NCBI GenBank assembly: GCA_963773585.1
Contig: CAVZBR010000001.1
Coordinates: 881,073 to 945,072, forward strand
DNA: 64,000 bases
DNA from: CAVXJN01 sp963773585
Lineage (GTDB): Bacteria > Pseudomonadota > Gammaproteobacteria > JASBUN01
Direction: 5' to 3'
Made by a program: the position numbers and the translations under genes. The notes beneath the pieces are model-generated. The model was not told the DNA's origin. It did not search any database and worked only from the letters and a program-made list of their open reading frames with translations. Shown here one piece after another: positions 52,748 to 62,414 of this stretch; the first letter of the stretch is position 1; the number at the start of each line of letters is the position of its first letter.

Positions 52748-54058
52748 TCAGTAGATAATCACGTATCCCGAGCCATTTCCCGCGGCGTCTACGGCCTGGA
52801 CACGCGTCGGTCCGCTCGGGACACTTTGATACGTGTGGGCGTAAGTAGGGGCGCCGGATGCAGGGACAGTGACCAGGTCTTTCCACGTATTGCCACTGTC
52901 GTCTGAGCGCTGCAACTCATAGTGGTCTACATCTGTGGGATCGTCTGGGCTGGCACTCCATGTGGCAGTGAGGTCGCCAACTGTGGAAGGCACAAACGTC
53001 GTTGATCCTGCCAAGGGTGAAATTGGGGGTACCGTATCCGTCTGCACGGAATGTCGGAAACACCAGGTACGCAACGTGTCCGTCCACGCAGCGCCGTCCA
53101 TTAAGCCCGCCGTAGTGCAAAAGCCGACTGCCGGATCGAACATCGCGGTGCCGTGTGTGCGCCGCGATGGATAATTGACCAACGGTGTGCCGGCCGGGAG
53201 TGGAAGTTCTTCCCAAGTCCAGTTGGAGATGTGCAGAATCCACACCCTCGCAGAACCTTTTGCGCCGCCGACCAAATATACGATGTTTTGTTCTGGGTCG
53301 TAGGCCATCTGACCTGTGAAGGTGGCGGGCGGCGGATTTACGTGCGCAATTGGCGTCCATACCCGGGTCGCCGGATCAAGCAACCACAAGTCGTTGGTCG
53401 CCGAGCGGCCACTGAATAGCAGAAATTTTTTCAGCGACGATATATAAAGGAATTGATTTTGAATTCCGCTTCGCGCCGGAGGTACGTTTTTGGTCTGTTC
53501 GGAATAAGTATGTGTGTTGAGATCAATGTACCGGACTACGTTGATCGGGGTTGAATAGATCGATCCACCGACAATGACGGTCAAATTATGGTCGGGTGAT
53601 GTCGCTGTTCCAGCGTCCGAGATGAATGTGCGATTATCTATACCGGCGATATCGGCATTAGTAATGGGACTCCATGTCCGGCTCGCCATATGGAATGCAT
53701 AGGCGCGCCAGCCTGTTTTCGCACTGTCGAACAAGAGGTATTCCTGGTCGACGGGATCCCAACTCCACGAATGCAAGTCACCGCCAATCGGCTGCGTTGC
53801 GGATTGATCGCCGGCGTACACCGTTTGCCAGCGATTCTGGGCGGGATCGTAACAGCGAACGTCGTTCTCCGCCTTCCAGGATGAATGACCGGAAAACAGG
53901 CAATACCTGCCATCGTAATCGTTTTTCTTCCAGTCGAGCCATCCTCTCGTGACGCTCAACCAGCCCCCCATGTAATGCCATTGATTTTGTTCGTCTGCTT
54001 GCGAGGCCAGCGGCATACATCCCGCCAAGCCGAGAACGGTGCAGATTGCTCGCTTCAT
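52748..54058 (-). CDS. Secreted kelch-type propeller protein with C-terminal FN3-like domain
   Basis: This 436-aa protein starts at ATG 54058, with GGGGGAGA upstream on the minus strand; the frame from 54112 adds 18 unlikely residues. The N-terminus (MKRAICTVLGLAGCMPLASQA) could be a signal peptide or, via LAGC, a lipoprotein signal. Kelch-like blades follow: LHSWSWDPVDQEYLLFDSAKTG, KFLLFSGRSATNDLWLLDPATRVW and GQMAYDPEQNIVYLVGG. The last 90 residues resemble a fibronectin type III domain (LTATWSASPDDPTDVDHYELQR). It is extracellular or surface-bound. It shares the blade type with the protein at 34518. It diverges from nothing and is alone on its strand until the amidotransferase. Confidence 0.85.
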   Translation of the reverse strand: MKRAICTVLGLAGCMPLASQADEQNQWHYMGGWLSVTRGWLDWKKNDYDGRYCLFSGHSSWKAENDVRCYDPAQNRWQTVYAGDQSATQPIGGDLHSWSWDPVDQEYLLFDSAKTGWRAYAFHMASRTWSPITNADIAGIDNRTFISDAGTATSPDHNLTVIVGGSIYSTPINVVRYIDLNTHTYSEQTKNVPPARSGIQNQFLYISSLKKFLLFSGRSATNDLWLLDPATRVWTPIAHVNPPPATFTGQMAYDPEQNIVYLVGGAKGSARVWILHISNWTWEELPLPAGTPLVNYPSRRTHGTAMFDPAVGFCTTAGLMDGAAWTDTLRTWCFRHSVQTDTVPPISPLAGSTTFVPSTVGDLTATWSASPDDPTDVDHYELQRSDDSGNTWKDLVTVPASGAPTYAHTYQSVPSGPTRVQAVDAAGNGSGYVIIY

Positions 54059-54249
54059 TGTATTCTCCCCCCGAGATATTTGAGGCGATGCAGGCATGTA
54101 CGACGCTAACAAATGACCACAGTTTAGTCCACGTAAAATTTAATTCAACGTAGCCGATGGTGCGATGCGATCGCGTAGACACGTCGCGCTCGTTGCGGCG
54201 CCGCAAACACCGCTAGCCGGACGTGGCGTGACGAAAGTGCGCAAGCCGA

Positions 54250-56079
54250 TCAAAGGCCGCGGCTATCCAGCCATTGCTCCAGCATCATCAGAATCCAGAT
54301 CATGGTGCCATAATAACCGGCGTGCTGTGCCATATGGGTTGTGGTGAGTTCGTCGATGAACTCAGGCCGGACGATGGCACGGTTTCGCAATTTGGCCAGA
54401 CTATCGTGGGCCAACGAATGCAAGCCGTCGTGGGTCTGCATCCAGACCCCGAAGGGCAGACCAAAGCCATGCTTGGATTTGGTGATAACCTGGTGCGGGA
54501 GAAAATCCGCCAAGGCGCGCTTGAAAAAATCGCGAAGTCTGGTGCGCTTTACTTTCCAGTCCGGTGGTAGCGTCTGCGCGAATTCCATGAGACGGCGGTC
54601 CAGCAACGGAAACGTGACCCGCATGCCAGCGGCGTCGCATGCGCCTGTTACCTTGCGCAGGTCGTTGTCTGCGAGCGTAATGCGCATGTCCAGGGCCAAC
54701 ATGCGATTGATCATGTCGTTGGCGCTGGCATCGCGATAGATCTGGCGCACGAGTTCTATCGGTTGACCGGTGTCTACTGTATCGAGGAACTCCTCTGTGA
54801 AGACGTGGTGTGTGCCAAGTCGGTTCAATAAGTTGTATGACTCAATTCGATCCGGCATGCCAAGGTTGGCTTGCTGTACATAACTGCGCAGTTTGCGCGC
54901 AGGCATAATCGAAGGCAGTCGGTTCACAATGGGCTCTATGATGGATCTGCGCATTGCACCCGGCAGTTGATCGTATAGCGAAAACACCCACTGCTTAGCG
55001 TATCGTTCGTTGCCACCAAACAGTTCGTCGCCGCCGTCGCCGCCCAGCAAGGTATCGACCCCGTCGTCCGCCGCCAACCGCGCGCAATAGTATGCGGGTA
55101 TCGCTGATGCGTTTCCAAAAGGCGTGTCGAACGTGCGCGCTATGAGCGGAACGGCTTCCACCACATCTTCGGGCGTAACGTAATATTCGTGGTGCTTGGT
55201 TTTGAAGTGACGCGACGCGGTTCTCGCATATTCCGACTCGTCGTAGCCCGGAGCGTCGAAGCCGATAGAATATGTCGGTACGCCCTCGCCGAGAATTTCC
55301 GTCATTACGCCTGCGACCGTGGAACTGTCCGTACCGCCGCTCAGAAATGCTCCGGCACGTCCACTACACAGCGCATCGCTTACACTTTCACGCAGCAATG
55401 TACGTAACGTGTTTTTGCGTTCCGAGAAATTCTCATAGGAAATCCGCGAATAATCAGGGCGCCAATATTCTTCTAAACGGGTAATGCCGTCGCTTAGATG
55501 CAGATAGTGTCCAGGCAGCAGCCGACGGAGGTTTTGATACGCGCCGCCCGGCCCCGGAACGACGTGAAAATGTACGTAGTTGAACAGCGATTGCGGGTCC
55601 AATCGCCGCTCGATTGCGGGATGAGCGGTCAGTGAGTCCGCAGTGGTCGCGAAAGCGATTCCGGCATGGATATGGGCATAGGAAAGCGTCTCCGTTCCTG
55701 TGCGGTCGATCGCCAACAACAGCGTGCCCCGGTTTTCATCGATGATCGACAACGCGAATTGGCCGTTGAGATGTTCGAGAAACAAAGGACCCGCTTCGCG
55801 GTAGGCCGTGGCGCAGCCGTGTCCGAAATTTTCTGAATTCACCCATTCACGCGCGGCGCGGGCGCCCCACACCGGGCAACCCTGAATAGCGACCAGCACG
55901 TCGCCGTAACGGCCGGTGATGCCCGCGAGGCCTGCACCACCGAGGCTACCTTGCTTGCCGTGTTGCTGGCTGTACGATCCAGGTTGCGCAGGGCCGAGTC
56001 GCTTGACCATATGATCCAGCGTTTCGTGATTCTGTGGTCCGTTCGGCTCCAAACTGAGCCAACCGCAAATTCCGCTCAT
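54250..56079 (-). CDS. Asparagine synthetase-like protein lacking Cys2
   Basis: This 609-aa protein has the class-II amidotransferase plus ATP-pyrophosphatase layout. The loop FLSGGTDSSTVAGVM, SIGFDAPGYDESEYA and LLGGDGGDELFGGNERYAKQ are intact. The N-terminus reads MSGICGWLSLE, so the residue after Met is Ser and the only nearby Cys is at position 5. The glutaminase nucleophile is normally Cys2, so the N-domain is probably inactive with glutamine, and the enzyme may use ammonia or form an amide or ester with another amine. ATG 56079 is chosen by homology; the frame extends to 56184 inside the GNAT gene. It overlaps that gene (ATGA), so they are coupled. Confidence 0.87.
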   Translation of the reverse strand: MSGICGWLSLEPNGPQNHETLDHMVKRLGPAQPGSYSQQHGKQGSLGGAGLAGITGRYGDVLVAIQGCPVWGARAAREWVNSENFGHGCATAYREAGPLFLEHLNGQFALSIIDENRGTLLLAIDRTGTETLSYAHIHAGIAFATTADSLTAHPAIERRLDPQSLFNYVHFHVVPGPGGAYQNLRRLLPGHYLHLSDGITRLEEYWRPDYSRISYENFSERKNTLRTLLRESVSDALCSGRAGAFLSGGTDSSTVAGVMTEILGEGVPTYSIGFDAPGYDESEYARTASRHFKTKHHEYYVTPEDVVEAVPLIARTFDTPFGNASAIPAYYCARLAADDGVDTLLGGDGGDELFGGNERYAKQWVFSLYDQLPGAMRRSIIEPIVNRLPSIMPARKLRSYVQQANLGMPDRIESYNLLNRLGTHHVFTEEFLDTVDTGQPIELVRQIYRDASANDMINRMLALDMRITLADNDLRKVTGACDAAGMRVTFPLLDRRLMEFAQTLPPDWKVKRTRLRDFFKRALADFLPHQVITKSKHGFGLPFGVWMQTHDGLHSLAHDSLAKLRNRAIVRPEFIDELTTTHMAQHAGYYGTMIWILMMLEQWLDSRGL

Positions 56080-57236
56080 TGCGTTTCCTTGTGGGAGGGT
56101 TTGATCGCTTGTGCTTTGCCGCGGAGCCATCGGGCGCACGGACGCACTCGGATGTCGAGAAGTGCGCGCCAGCGTCCGCGCCATGTAGAGGCGTAGATGA
56201 CTACGCGGTTGAGAGGGTGGAATTCCTCCGCCCAGCGCATTTTATAGGTGTTGTCTCCTGGGCCCATCAAATAGCGCGTGTGGTCTGATTCGAACAGCTG
56301 CTCGAGCATTTTCCAGTTCAGATAGGTGCCCGGCGAAAGCCCTGAAGCTGAGTCGTCGAAGTCAGACCGCAGGGCGTGAATCGTTCCGTCGTAGACCAGT
56401 TGATACTCCATCGCCAATGCGCGGCCGTCTACCTCCAGCAGCCAAATCGAAAGCCAGCCTTGCGCCAACGCCAAGTCGCTCAAACGGCGGATGAAAGCGT
56501 TGGGGCCTGGAAAGTTGAGACTCAAGCCTACTTGCCGCTTCCAAGAACGCCCAGAGATTTCGGCAATTTCGTCGACCAGGCGTGCGACGTCATATTGCTG
56601 GCCGGAGTCGGGCCGGGAGAAATGCTGAAAACGGAATTCATGACCGCCTTTGCGCAGCTTGTTGGCGATCAGATTGTTTCCCTTTTTCAGCCTTCGGCTG
56701 CGCCTCCCATAATATTCGCTCCAGGAACCTGTGAGCCCGATGCCCGGATTATTGCCCTGATCCAAGACCGCGACTGGGTGCCCGATTTCGACGGCAAGGG
56801 ACGAAATCTCCTTGGCTGTCGCGGGCGCCAGGTGCGAGAGCTCCAAGACATCCCAGTCCCGGCGTCGCTCCAATTCAGCCAATGTCCGGCGCAACACTTC
56901 GGTGCGCCTGGGAGGGTCGGCGATGATGTCACACATCTGCGTGTCGGGCACCGTAAGAAAAGAAAGCGCGGTGTGGCCCGGCGATCCGGGCCGGTGCAGG
57001 GAAACCATTGGCGCTATGCCTATCAGGCTATCGCCCTCGAATATCGCTATGATGTAGAGTTGTGAGTCGGAACGGGCCCATTGCCATGCTGCGTCGAACC
57101 ACTCGTGCCGCAGAAACACGGAACTTTGCGGCATCAGCCCCGAAAGACGGTTCCACTGCTGGCGGCAGGCCTGAAACGCATGTTCGTCGTGCCAGACGAC
57201 TGCACGCAGGCTTTCGCGATGTTGGGCGGCGCTCAT
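56076..57236 (-). CDS. GNAT-family (CelD/BcsL-like) acyltransferase
   Basis: This 386-aa protein of the PF13480 type is related to the FemAB fold. It has SSVFLRHEWFDAAWQWA, IIAIFEGDSLIGIAPMVSLHRP, GRRSRRLKKGNNLIANKLRKG, WLSIWLLEVDGRALAMEYQLVYDG and LSPGTYLNWKMLEQLFESD. The order of strands and the RRLKKG-type segment match cellulose/EPS-associated acetyltransferases. Such proteins are thought to acylate polysaccharide precursors. It forms a two-gene minus-strand operon with the Cys2-less asparagine synthetase-like gene. The FemAB-type protein at 20531 is a distant relative. Confidence 0.85.
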   Translation of the reverse strand: MSAAQHRESLRAVVWHDEHAFQACRQQWNRLSGLMPQSSVFLRHEWFDAAWQWARSDSQLYIIAIFEGDSLIGIAPMVSLHRPGSPGHTALSFLTVPDTQMCDIIADPPRRTEVLRRTLAELERRRDWDVLELSHLAPATAKEISSLAVEIGHPVAVLDQGNNPGIGLTGSWSEYYGRRSRRLKKGNNLIANKLRKGGHEFRFQHFSRPDSGQQYDVARLVDEIAEISGRSWKRQVGLSLNFPGPNAFIRRLSDLALAQGWLSIWLLEVDGRALAMEYQLVYDGTIHALRSDFDDSASGLSPGTYLNWKMLEQLFESDHTRYLMGPGDNTYKMRWAEEFHPLNRVVIYASTWRGRWRALLDIRVRPCARWLRGKAQAIKPSHKETQ

Positions 57237-57596
57237 AGGATCGGAGGGCGGAGGTTGCGTCGAGAGGTCAATGGTTTTCGCGGTCGATATAGGTCGGGCG
57301 GAGCCGTCGGTTCGCTGGATAATACCAAATTGTCTGCGCCCGGTGGGGGGTAACGACGTCGACGTCTAGATCCCTGCGACTCTAGTCCATCCGCAGTGCT
57401 TCGCAGCACGCGGAAAAATCGAAAATTCGGCCGGCGACTGAAGCGCGGATCTAGGGAGTGCTGCTGGCGTGCGGCCGGGGCAGGTGTTTGCGCGCGCATG
57501 TACTAGCCTTGCGTTCGACTCATAGCAAGGGAAAGCGCGCAGATGCATGCCGGTACAGTGGAACAAAACGACAATTCAACACACGAGGAACGCAGT
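57237..57596. other. Divergent promoter region
   Basis: This 360-bp gap lies between the GNAT gene (minus) and the methyltransferase (plus). Near 57475-57490 a GGGG-to-TTTGC pair has sigma-54-like spacing but a poor -24 half, so I do not call it. No repeat, hairpin or credible small gene was seen. Confidence 0.4.
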
Positions 57597-58245
57597 ATGG
57601 ATTGGGATCCAACGAGCCATTATAAGGATGTCGAAATCGCCGAACGCTACGATCGGGAGCGCTTCAGTCGGCTGACGGGACGGATTTTCAACTCCTTGGA
57701 GCGCCGCTGCGTTTTGAAGGCGTTCTCCGGAGTCGATCGGTCCCAGCGCGTGCTCGATCTGCCTTGCGGTACAGGACGTATGGCGGAAATGTTACTGGAA
57801 AACGGTTACAAGGTGTTCGGAGTCGATATATCGCCCGCGATGCTGGAAGTGGCGCGCCGCAAATTGAGCCGTTTTGGAGGTCAATTCGAGACAATGACGG
57901 CCGATGTTCACAAACTGGCAAGCGAAACGCCGGGTGCCTATGACGTTGCGTTGTGTGCCCGTGTGCTGATGCACTTCCCGCTCGAAGAGCAGATCGCCTT
58001 CCTGCGCTCGATTGCACAGCTCTCCCGCGGAACCGTAGTCTTCACGCAGTCCTTGAGTACCCCGTACCAGCGCGCTCGGCGGTCGGCTCAAGCGCGCAAT
58101 CGGAAATCCGCCCCCGGCCCATTACCCAATTACCGAGAACGAGTTGCGGGCGCTGCTCGCAGGAGCCGGTCTGCGCGAGGTGCGCCGCTATCGCCCGTTG
58201 GCCCCTGTTTCTGAGGCAATGATCGTGGTAAGCGAGCATTTGTGA
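57597..58245 (+). CDS. Class I methyltransferase, frameshifted
   Basis: This class I methyltransferase reads WDPTSHYKDVEIAERYDRE, motif I VLDLPCGTGRMAEMLLENG, VFGVDISPAMLEVARRKL, CARVLMHFPLEEQIAFL and VVFTQSLSTPYQRARR. The natural C-terminus (RLKRAIGNPPPAHYPITENEL and REVRRYRPLAPVSEAMIVVSEHL) lies in the next frame. Removing the T at 58083 gives a continuous 215-aa protein. ATG 57597 has GAGGAAC upstream; ATG 57543 is in frame. The repaired stop overlaps the next start (GTGA), which is a further reason to believe the longer reading. The substrate is unknown; the next gene is a kinase. Confidence 0.82.
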
Positions 58246-59164
58246 AACGCGGTCCAATCTCCGCGGGCCCGAGCGGCGAGCAGCAAGCGCTGGCCGAGCT
58301 GGTTGAACGAGCGCTGCAACGGGTCGATTCTGCACCGGTCCAGTGTCAGGTGACGGGTCCTTTGCAAGTTCGGGACAACTCGCGCATCTTCCGCGCCCGA
58401 TGTGGTCTGCAGCCCGGGTGGTTGGCGGTGAAGATGTGTGTTGATCAGCGCACCGGGTTGCCGGACGGCCAATCGGCCGCGCGCGAATTCGATACGCTGG
58501 AAAAGGTGTTCAGTGCTATGGCGGAGGGGCGCTACCGGGTGCCTCGGCCTTATGCCATGGACCAGGAGCACGGATTGCTGATAACGGAGTGGATCGAAGG
58601 AAGCTGCATGACGGAATCGTTTTGCACGCTGCGTTGTACACCCGCGCGCGCCCAGAATCTGGTTCGCACCGCGGCGGAATGGCTAAGGCAATTTCATGCT
58701 TCACACCCAGGCCCGTCGTCGACCCTCGATATCGATCACAAGCTCGGCGAGATTGACGCGCTGGAAGGCTACTCAGTTCGCGGATCGGGGTGAGGTGCGA
58801 GAGTGTCTCGCTGCACTTCGGATGCGAGCCGCCGAGGCTGGCGGCCCGCGGCTACCTACGAGCTGGCTGCACGGCGACTTCAAATCCGACAACCTATTGT
58901 GCCCGCCGAATGGAGCTGTCGGAATAGACGTACACGCTCGACACGAGAACGTGGTCTTGTATGACCTTGCGCCCTTCATCAATCATCTGCAATTGCTGAG
59001 CTTTCTGCCAATGCACCTGGCGTTGGGCTGGACGGCTTGCAACCATTGAAAATAGTTTTTTGGCCGCCTATTTCTCAGAGCGAACCGAGGTGAAACTGTC
59101 CGTGCTGTGGTTGCGCTTGTTTTTGCTGATTTCGGTTTGGGACATGATGACCGGCGGCACGTGA
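58242..59164 (+). CDS. APH/lipopolysaccharide-kinase-like phosphotransferase, two frameshifts
   Basis: Three frames read in series give a 306-aa kinase-fold protein. Frame one (GTG 58242) has LAVKMCVDQ (ATP Lys) and LLITEWIEGSCM. Frame two has SWLHGDFKSDNLLCP (catalytic Asp and Asn) and VGIDVHARHENVVLYDLAPFINHL (metal Asp). Frame three has LAAYFSERTEVKLSVLWLRL and ends at 59164. Removing one G at 58767-58768 and one A at 59032 joins them. Relatives phosphorylate sugars or lipids of surface glycans, or small alcohols. The start overlaps the methyltransferase and the end overlaps a possible GTG start at 59161. As sequenced the enzyme would be dead. Confidence 0.8.
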
Positions 59165-59237
59165 GCGGCGTGGTCCGAAGGCCGCGCTACGGGAATATTG
59201 CTTCCGCCGCAGCTCACAGAGATTGCGCACGCAACTG

Positions 59238-61047
59238 ATGGCAGTCCTGACTGCCTGGGCAATCGCGCCTATGACTCGGCAAGAAAAAACACTTGGTCTC
59301 GTGGCACTCATAGTCTTTGTTGATTGCCTATGGGTCCTTGTATCCATTTCATTTCGTAAGTCTCGATCGTCCTATGGCAGAAGCGTTGCTACGCTTGGCT
59401 ACGCACTGGGGCAGCGACGGCAGACTGACCGATTTGCTTGGAAATATTGCGCTGTTTGCGCCGCTCGGATTTGCCGGCGTGCTCGTGCTTCGCTCCGCAG
59501 TCGGGACAGTATTGATCTGTATTGTGTTCGCGATGATTTTGCAAATCGCGCAGTTATGGGTCCCAAGTCGAATTGCGGCCATGAACGACGTATTCTGGAA
59601 CGGCGTTGGCGCGGCTGCGGGCGCGTTCGCCGCGGGTTCGCTGAGTACTCGATGGGTTCGAAGCCGTCTCGAGGGAGTCGAATTGCTGCCCGCAGGTTTG
59701 CTGCTGCTTTGGCTCGCCGCTGAGGCGCTCCCTTTGGTGCCCGGCTTGGGGTGGCAGGAATTCAAGGACAGCATCAAGCCGCTCTGGCAGGGCCCTGGTT
59801 GGAGGGCAGGTCAATTTTTTGCCGAGCTATCAATGGCGCTAGCCGCTTTGGAAATTCTCGGAAGAATATATTCCGGGCCGCGTCTGGTGCAGTTGGCGGT
59901 TGTCGGATTGGCGGGAGTCCTGGCGCTGAAGGTTGCGGTGATGGACCGGGTGCTGGACCTGAGCACGGTGTCGGCGTTTATGTGCGCCGGTCTCATATGG
60001 TTGAGGCTGCGACGAGGTGAAGCCCGCCGTCGGCAGGTTTGGCTCGTCAGCTTATTGCTGATCGGGTATACGCTGGAAGCGCTGCTTCCGCTTTATCCTG
60101 CCGCTACGCTGGGGACGTTTCACTGGGTACCGTTCGCAAGCATGTTGAACGGAAGTCTGTTGGACGGGGCGATCAACGGTGCCCGGTTACTATTTACGTT
60201 CGCAGCATTGCTGTGGCTGCTGCGGCTCGGCGGAAGTCGGACGATGCAGGCGGCCGTGCCTTTGGCGGTCTGGGTGCTGCTCCTGGAATTGGCGCAGTTG
60301 CTTCTCCAAGGACACACTTCGGACGTTACGCCAGTGCTACTGGTTTTCGCCGCCGCCTTGGGCGTTCGACTCTTTGCCAGCCACACGATCAGCGTGGCTC
60401 AGGATCGACCCAGCGCCGCTTCTGATTCAACGCCGGCGCGCCGTAAGGAAGTCGCGCCGGTAAGCCGAGAGGTCTCCACCCGTCAATTGCTGCTCGCGAC
60501 GGTCGCCCTGGTGGTCGCAGTATCGGTCATGCTGCAAATTGCGGTTCGTCTTCCTGGCGTGCCTTACAACGTGCGGGAGCTGTTCCGTGGATCTTCGATG
60601 TTTCCCTGGAAAGTTCTCTTCGTCGTTGCTTTGTTATGGCTGGGCGCGGGACCCGCACTGGTGGCACAACGTTTCGGTTCCGCTAAGCATGCGTGGTTTA
60701 AGCTGCCGGCAATGTCGATGCTGGTAGGTGTGGCGAGTCTGGCTTTATTTGCGGCCAGCGTGAGCAACGAAAGCCTGGCTGATATCGCCGGTTCGAACAA
60801 CCTCAATTGGTTCGTGATTCACCGGCAGATCTGGGGACACTGGGCTGCAGTCCTGTTTGCACGGATGGACTCGCCCGGAGTGGTGGGATTTTTCGAAAGA
60901 ATCGTGCGCTACACTGCGTTATTCGGGCCGTTGTTCATGACCCTGGCACTGTTTGGGATGGCGCCGGTCGCGAACGGGCAGAAACATTCGGACGCGGAAA
61001 TGGCTGCTGTTGGCGGTCGCCGCCATTCCTTGGTACTGGCTATGTAA
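59238..61047 (+). CDS. VanZ-like polytopic membrane protein, frameshifted
   Basis: This inner-membrane protein of about 602 aa has an N-terminal VanZ-like domain: LIAYGSLYPFHFVSLDRP, LLGNIALFAPLGFAGVLVL and NDVFWNGVGAAAGAF. A second VanZ-like half (LLPLYPAATLGTFHWVPFASMLNG) and more TM helices follow. The first 26 codons (MTRQEKTLGLVALIV) lie in another frame; removing one T from TTT at 59316-59318 joins them. The start is uncertain (ATG 59238, ATG 59271 or GTG 59161). The C-terminus at 61047 may also be a frameshift, because a membrane segment follows at once in the next frame. VanZ-like proteins occur at the end of many XrtA loci; the function is unknown. Confidence 0.72.
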
Positions 61048-61528
61048 AGGGATCGCATTCGACTGGTCTTCCACCGACAACCTGAACGAACTCATAGCGC
61101 GACGTGCGGCATGGGGCGCGGGCGGCGGATTGTATTTGTACGTTCTGCTGTTGCTGATTTGTGCCAATGCGGTGTTACTTGCCAAGACGTGCCACTGGCG
61201 TGTGGGGGCGCTCGCCGCAACGCTTGTGGCGGTGCCGGTTTCCTGGTGGCTGTTAAATCATGGGCTTGAGCCGAACGTAAGAAAATACAATAAGGTATTT
61301 TCAGGCGTGCAGTTCCTCTTGGGCCCGGATCGTTCCCACTTGCTGCCTGCAACCGCGCTGTTCCTGCGGTGGACAGTGGTTTACGTGGGCGGTGTTTTAT
61401 TGCTCTCGGTGGGCTACCGGCTCGGCTCCGGAGCATCCAAGCGGTGGTCGGTGGCCGATCCGCGGTCGCCGCGGCCGGACGCGAGCGGCAAGCCTTCCGT
61501 CGGAAAGGCGGTGGATAAGGCTGCGTAA
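60953..61528 (+). CDS. Membrane protein, probably the C-terminal part of the VanZ-like protein
   Basis: This open frame reads RKWLLLAVAAIPWYWLCKGIA, LYLYVLLLLICANAVLLA, ALAATLVAVPVSWWLLNHGL and LFLRWTVVYVGGVLLLSVGYRL. It has several TM helices and a Pro/Ser/Lys tail. It overlaps the VanZ-like gene by about 95 bp, too much for two normal genes. One extra base near 60995 would fuse it to the VanZ-like protein, giving about 762 aa in total. If it is separate, TTG 60953 would be the start with a basic N-terminus (GWRRSRTGRN). No family is recognised. Confidence 0.6.
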   Translation: MGWRRSRTGRNIRTRKWLLLAVAAIPWYWLCKGIAFDWSSTDNLNELIARRAAWGAGGGLYLYVLLLLICANAVLLAKTCHWRVGALAATLVAVPVSWWLLNHGLEPNVRKYNKVFSGVQFLLGPDRSHLLPATALFLRWTVVYVGGVLLLSVGYRLGSGASKRWSVADPRSPRPDASGKPSVGKAVDKAA

Positions 61529-61606
61529 ATGAATATTTGTTCTCAAACCAGGTCCCGACGATGCCGTTGCAACAGGCGAACGGACGTTGTTGCATCGCCT
61601 CTATAG

Positions 61607-62407
61607 CTGGCGGAGCGGCCGCGTTCAGCGCGTGTTCCAGTCTTCCTGACGTGCATCTGGTTGCTGTGCGTCTGGAACGCACCCGCGCTCGCTGAGGACC
61701 TGCCGGATGTGATCGATCGAGTGCGCCCGAGTATCGTCGGCATCGGCACACTGCAAACGTCCCGCGTTCCGGAAGTGGCGCTGTTCGGTACTGGTTTCGT
61801 CGTCGGTGATGGACGTCACATCATCACCAATGCTCACGTGGTTGAAAAGACTCTACAGGGCGACAGGTGGGAAGACTTGAGCGTGTTTATCGGGGTTGGG
61901 CCCAGGCCGCAGGTCCGTCGTGCCAGGAAAACCGCGGTGGATTCACGGCATGATCTCGCATTGCTCGAGATTGCGGGAGACCCATTACCGCCGCTTCAGC
62001 TGGGACCCATAGCATTGGCGCGCGAGGGTACGAAGCTGGCATTTACGGGATTCCCCATCGGCGCCGTGCTCGGGCTTTACCCTGTGACCCACCAGGCTAT
62101 GGTGTCAGCGATTACTCCCATCGTTGCACCGAAAGACACCGGAGGGCAATTGACCGCTGAAGTGATCGCTCGCTTGCGGCATCCCTTCGACGTCTTGCAG
62201 CTCGACGCCACGGCGTACCCGGGTAATAGCGGCAGCCCGCTGTTCGAACAAAATTCCGGAAAAGTCGTGGGGGTAGTCAACATGGTATTTGTAAAAGAGA
62301 CGCGCGAAGATATTCTCGCAAAACCAAGCGGTATTGCTTATGCCATCCCAGTTCGATACGTGCGAATTATTGCAGCAACAACATTAAAGGCGTGGGCGGC
62401 AAAATGA
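61607..62407 (+). CDS. Trypsin-like serine protease (DegP/S1C type)
   Basis: This periplasmic protein has the complete catalytic triad: His in IITNAHVVEK, Asp in SRHDLALLEI and Ser in YPGNSGSPLFEQNSG. It lacks a PDZ domain. It is preceded by what looks like a signal peptide (RSARVPVFLTCIWLLCVWNAPALA), but no ATG or GTG lies in frame between the stop at 61604 and this segment. TTG 61661 would cut the signal in half, so the true start may be CTG 61607 or be hidden by another indel. It ends 7 bp before the TPR gene, so they share an operon. It may process or quality-control exported proteins of the system. Confidence 0.83.
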   Translation: MAERPRSARVPVFLTCIWLLCVWNAPALAEDLPDVIDRVRPSIVGIGTLQTSRVPEVALFGTGFVVGDGRHIITNAHVVEKTLQGDRWEDLSVFIGVGPRPQVRRARKTAVDSRHDLALLEIAGDPLPPLQLGPIALAREGTKLAFTGFPIGAVLGLYPVTHQAMVSAITPIVAPKDTGGQLTAEVIARLRHPFDVLQLDATAYPGNSGSPLFEQNSGKVVGVVNMVFVKETREDILAKPSGIAYAIPVRYVRIIAATTLKAWAAK

Positions 62408-62414
62408 ACGAGCC

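Noticed and set aside
57475..57490. Possible sigma-54 site upstream of the methyltransferase at 57597.
   Set aside because: Good TTTGC but the -24 element is GGGG without CAC; likely chance in a GC-rich stretch.
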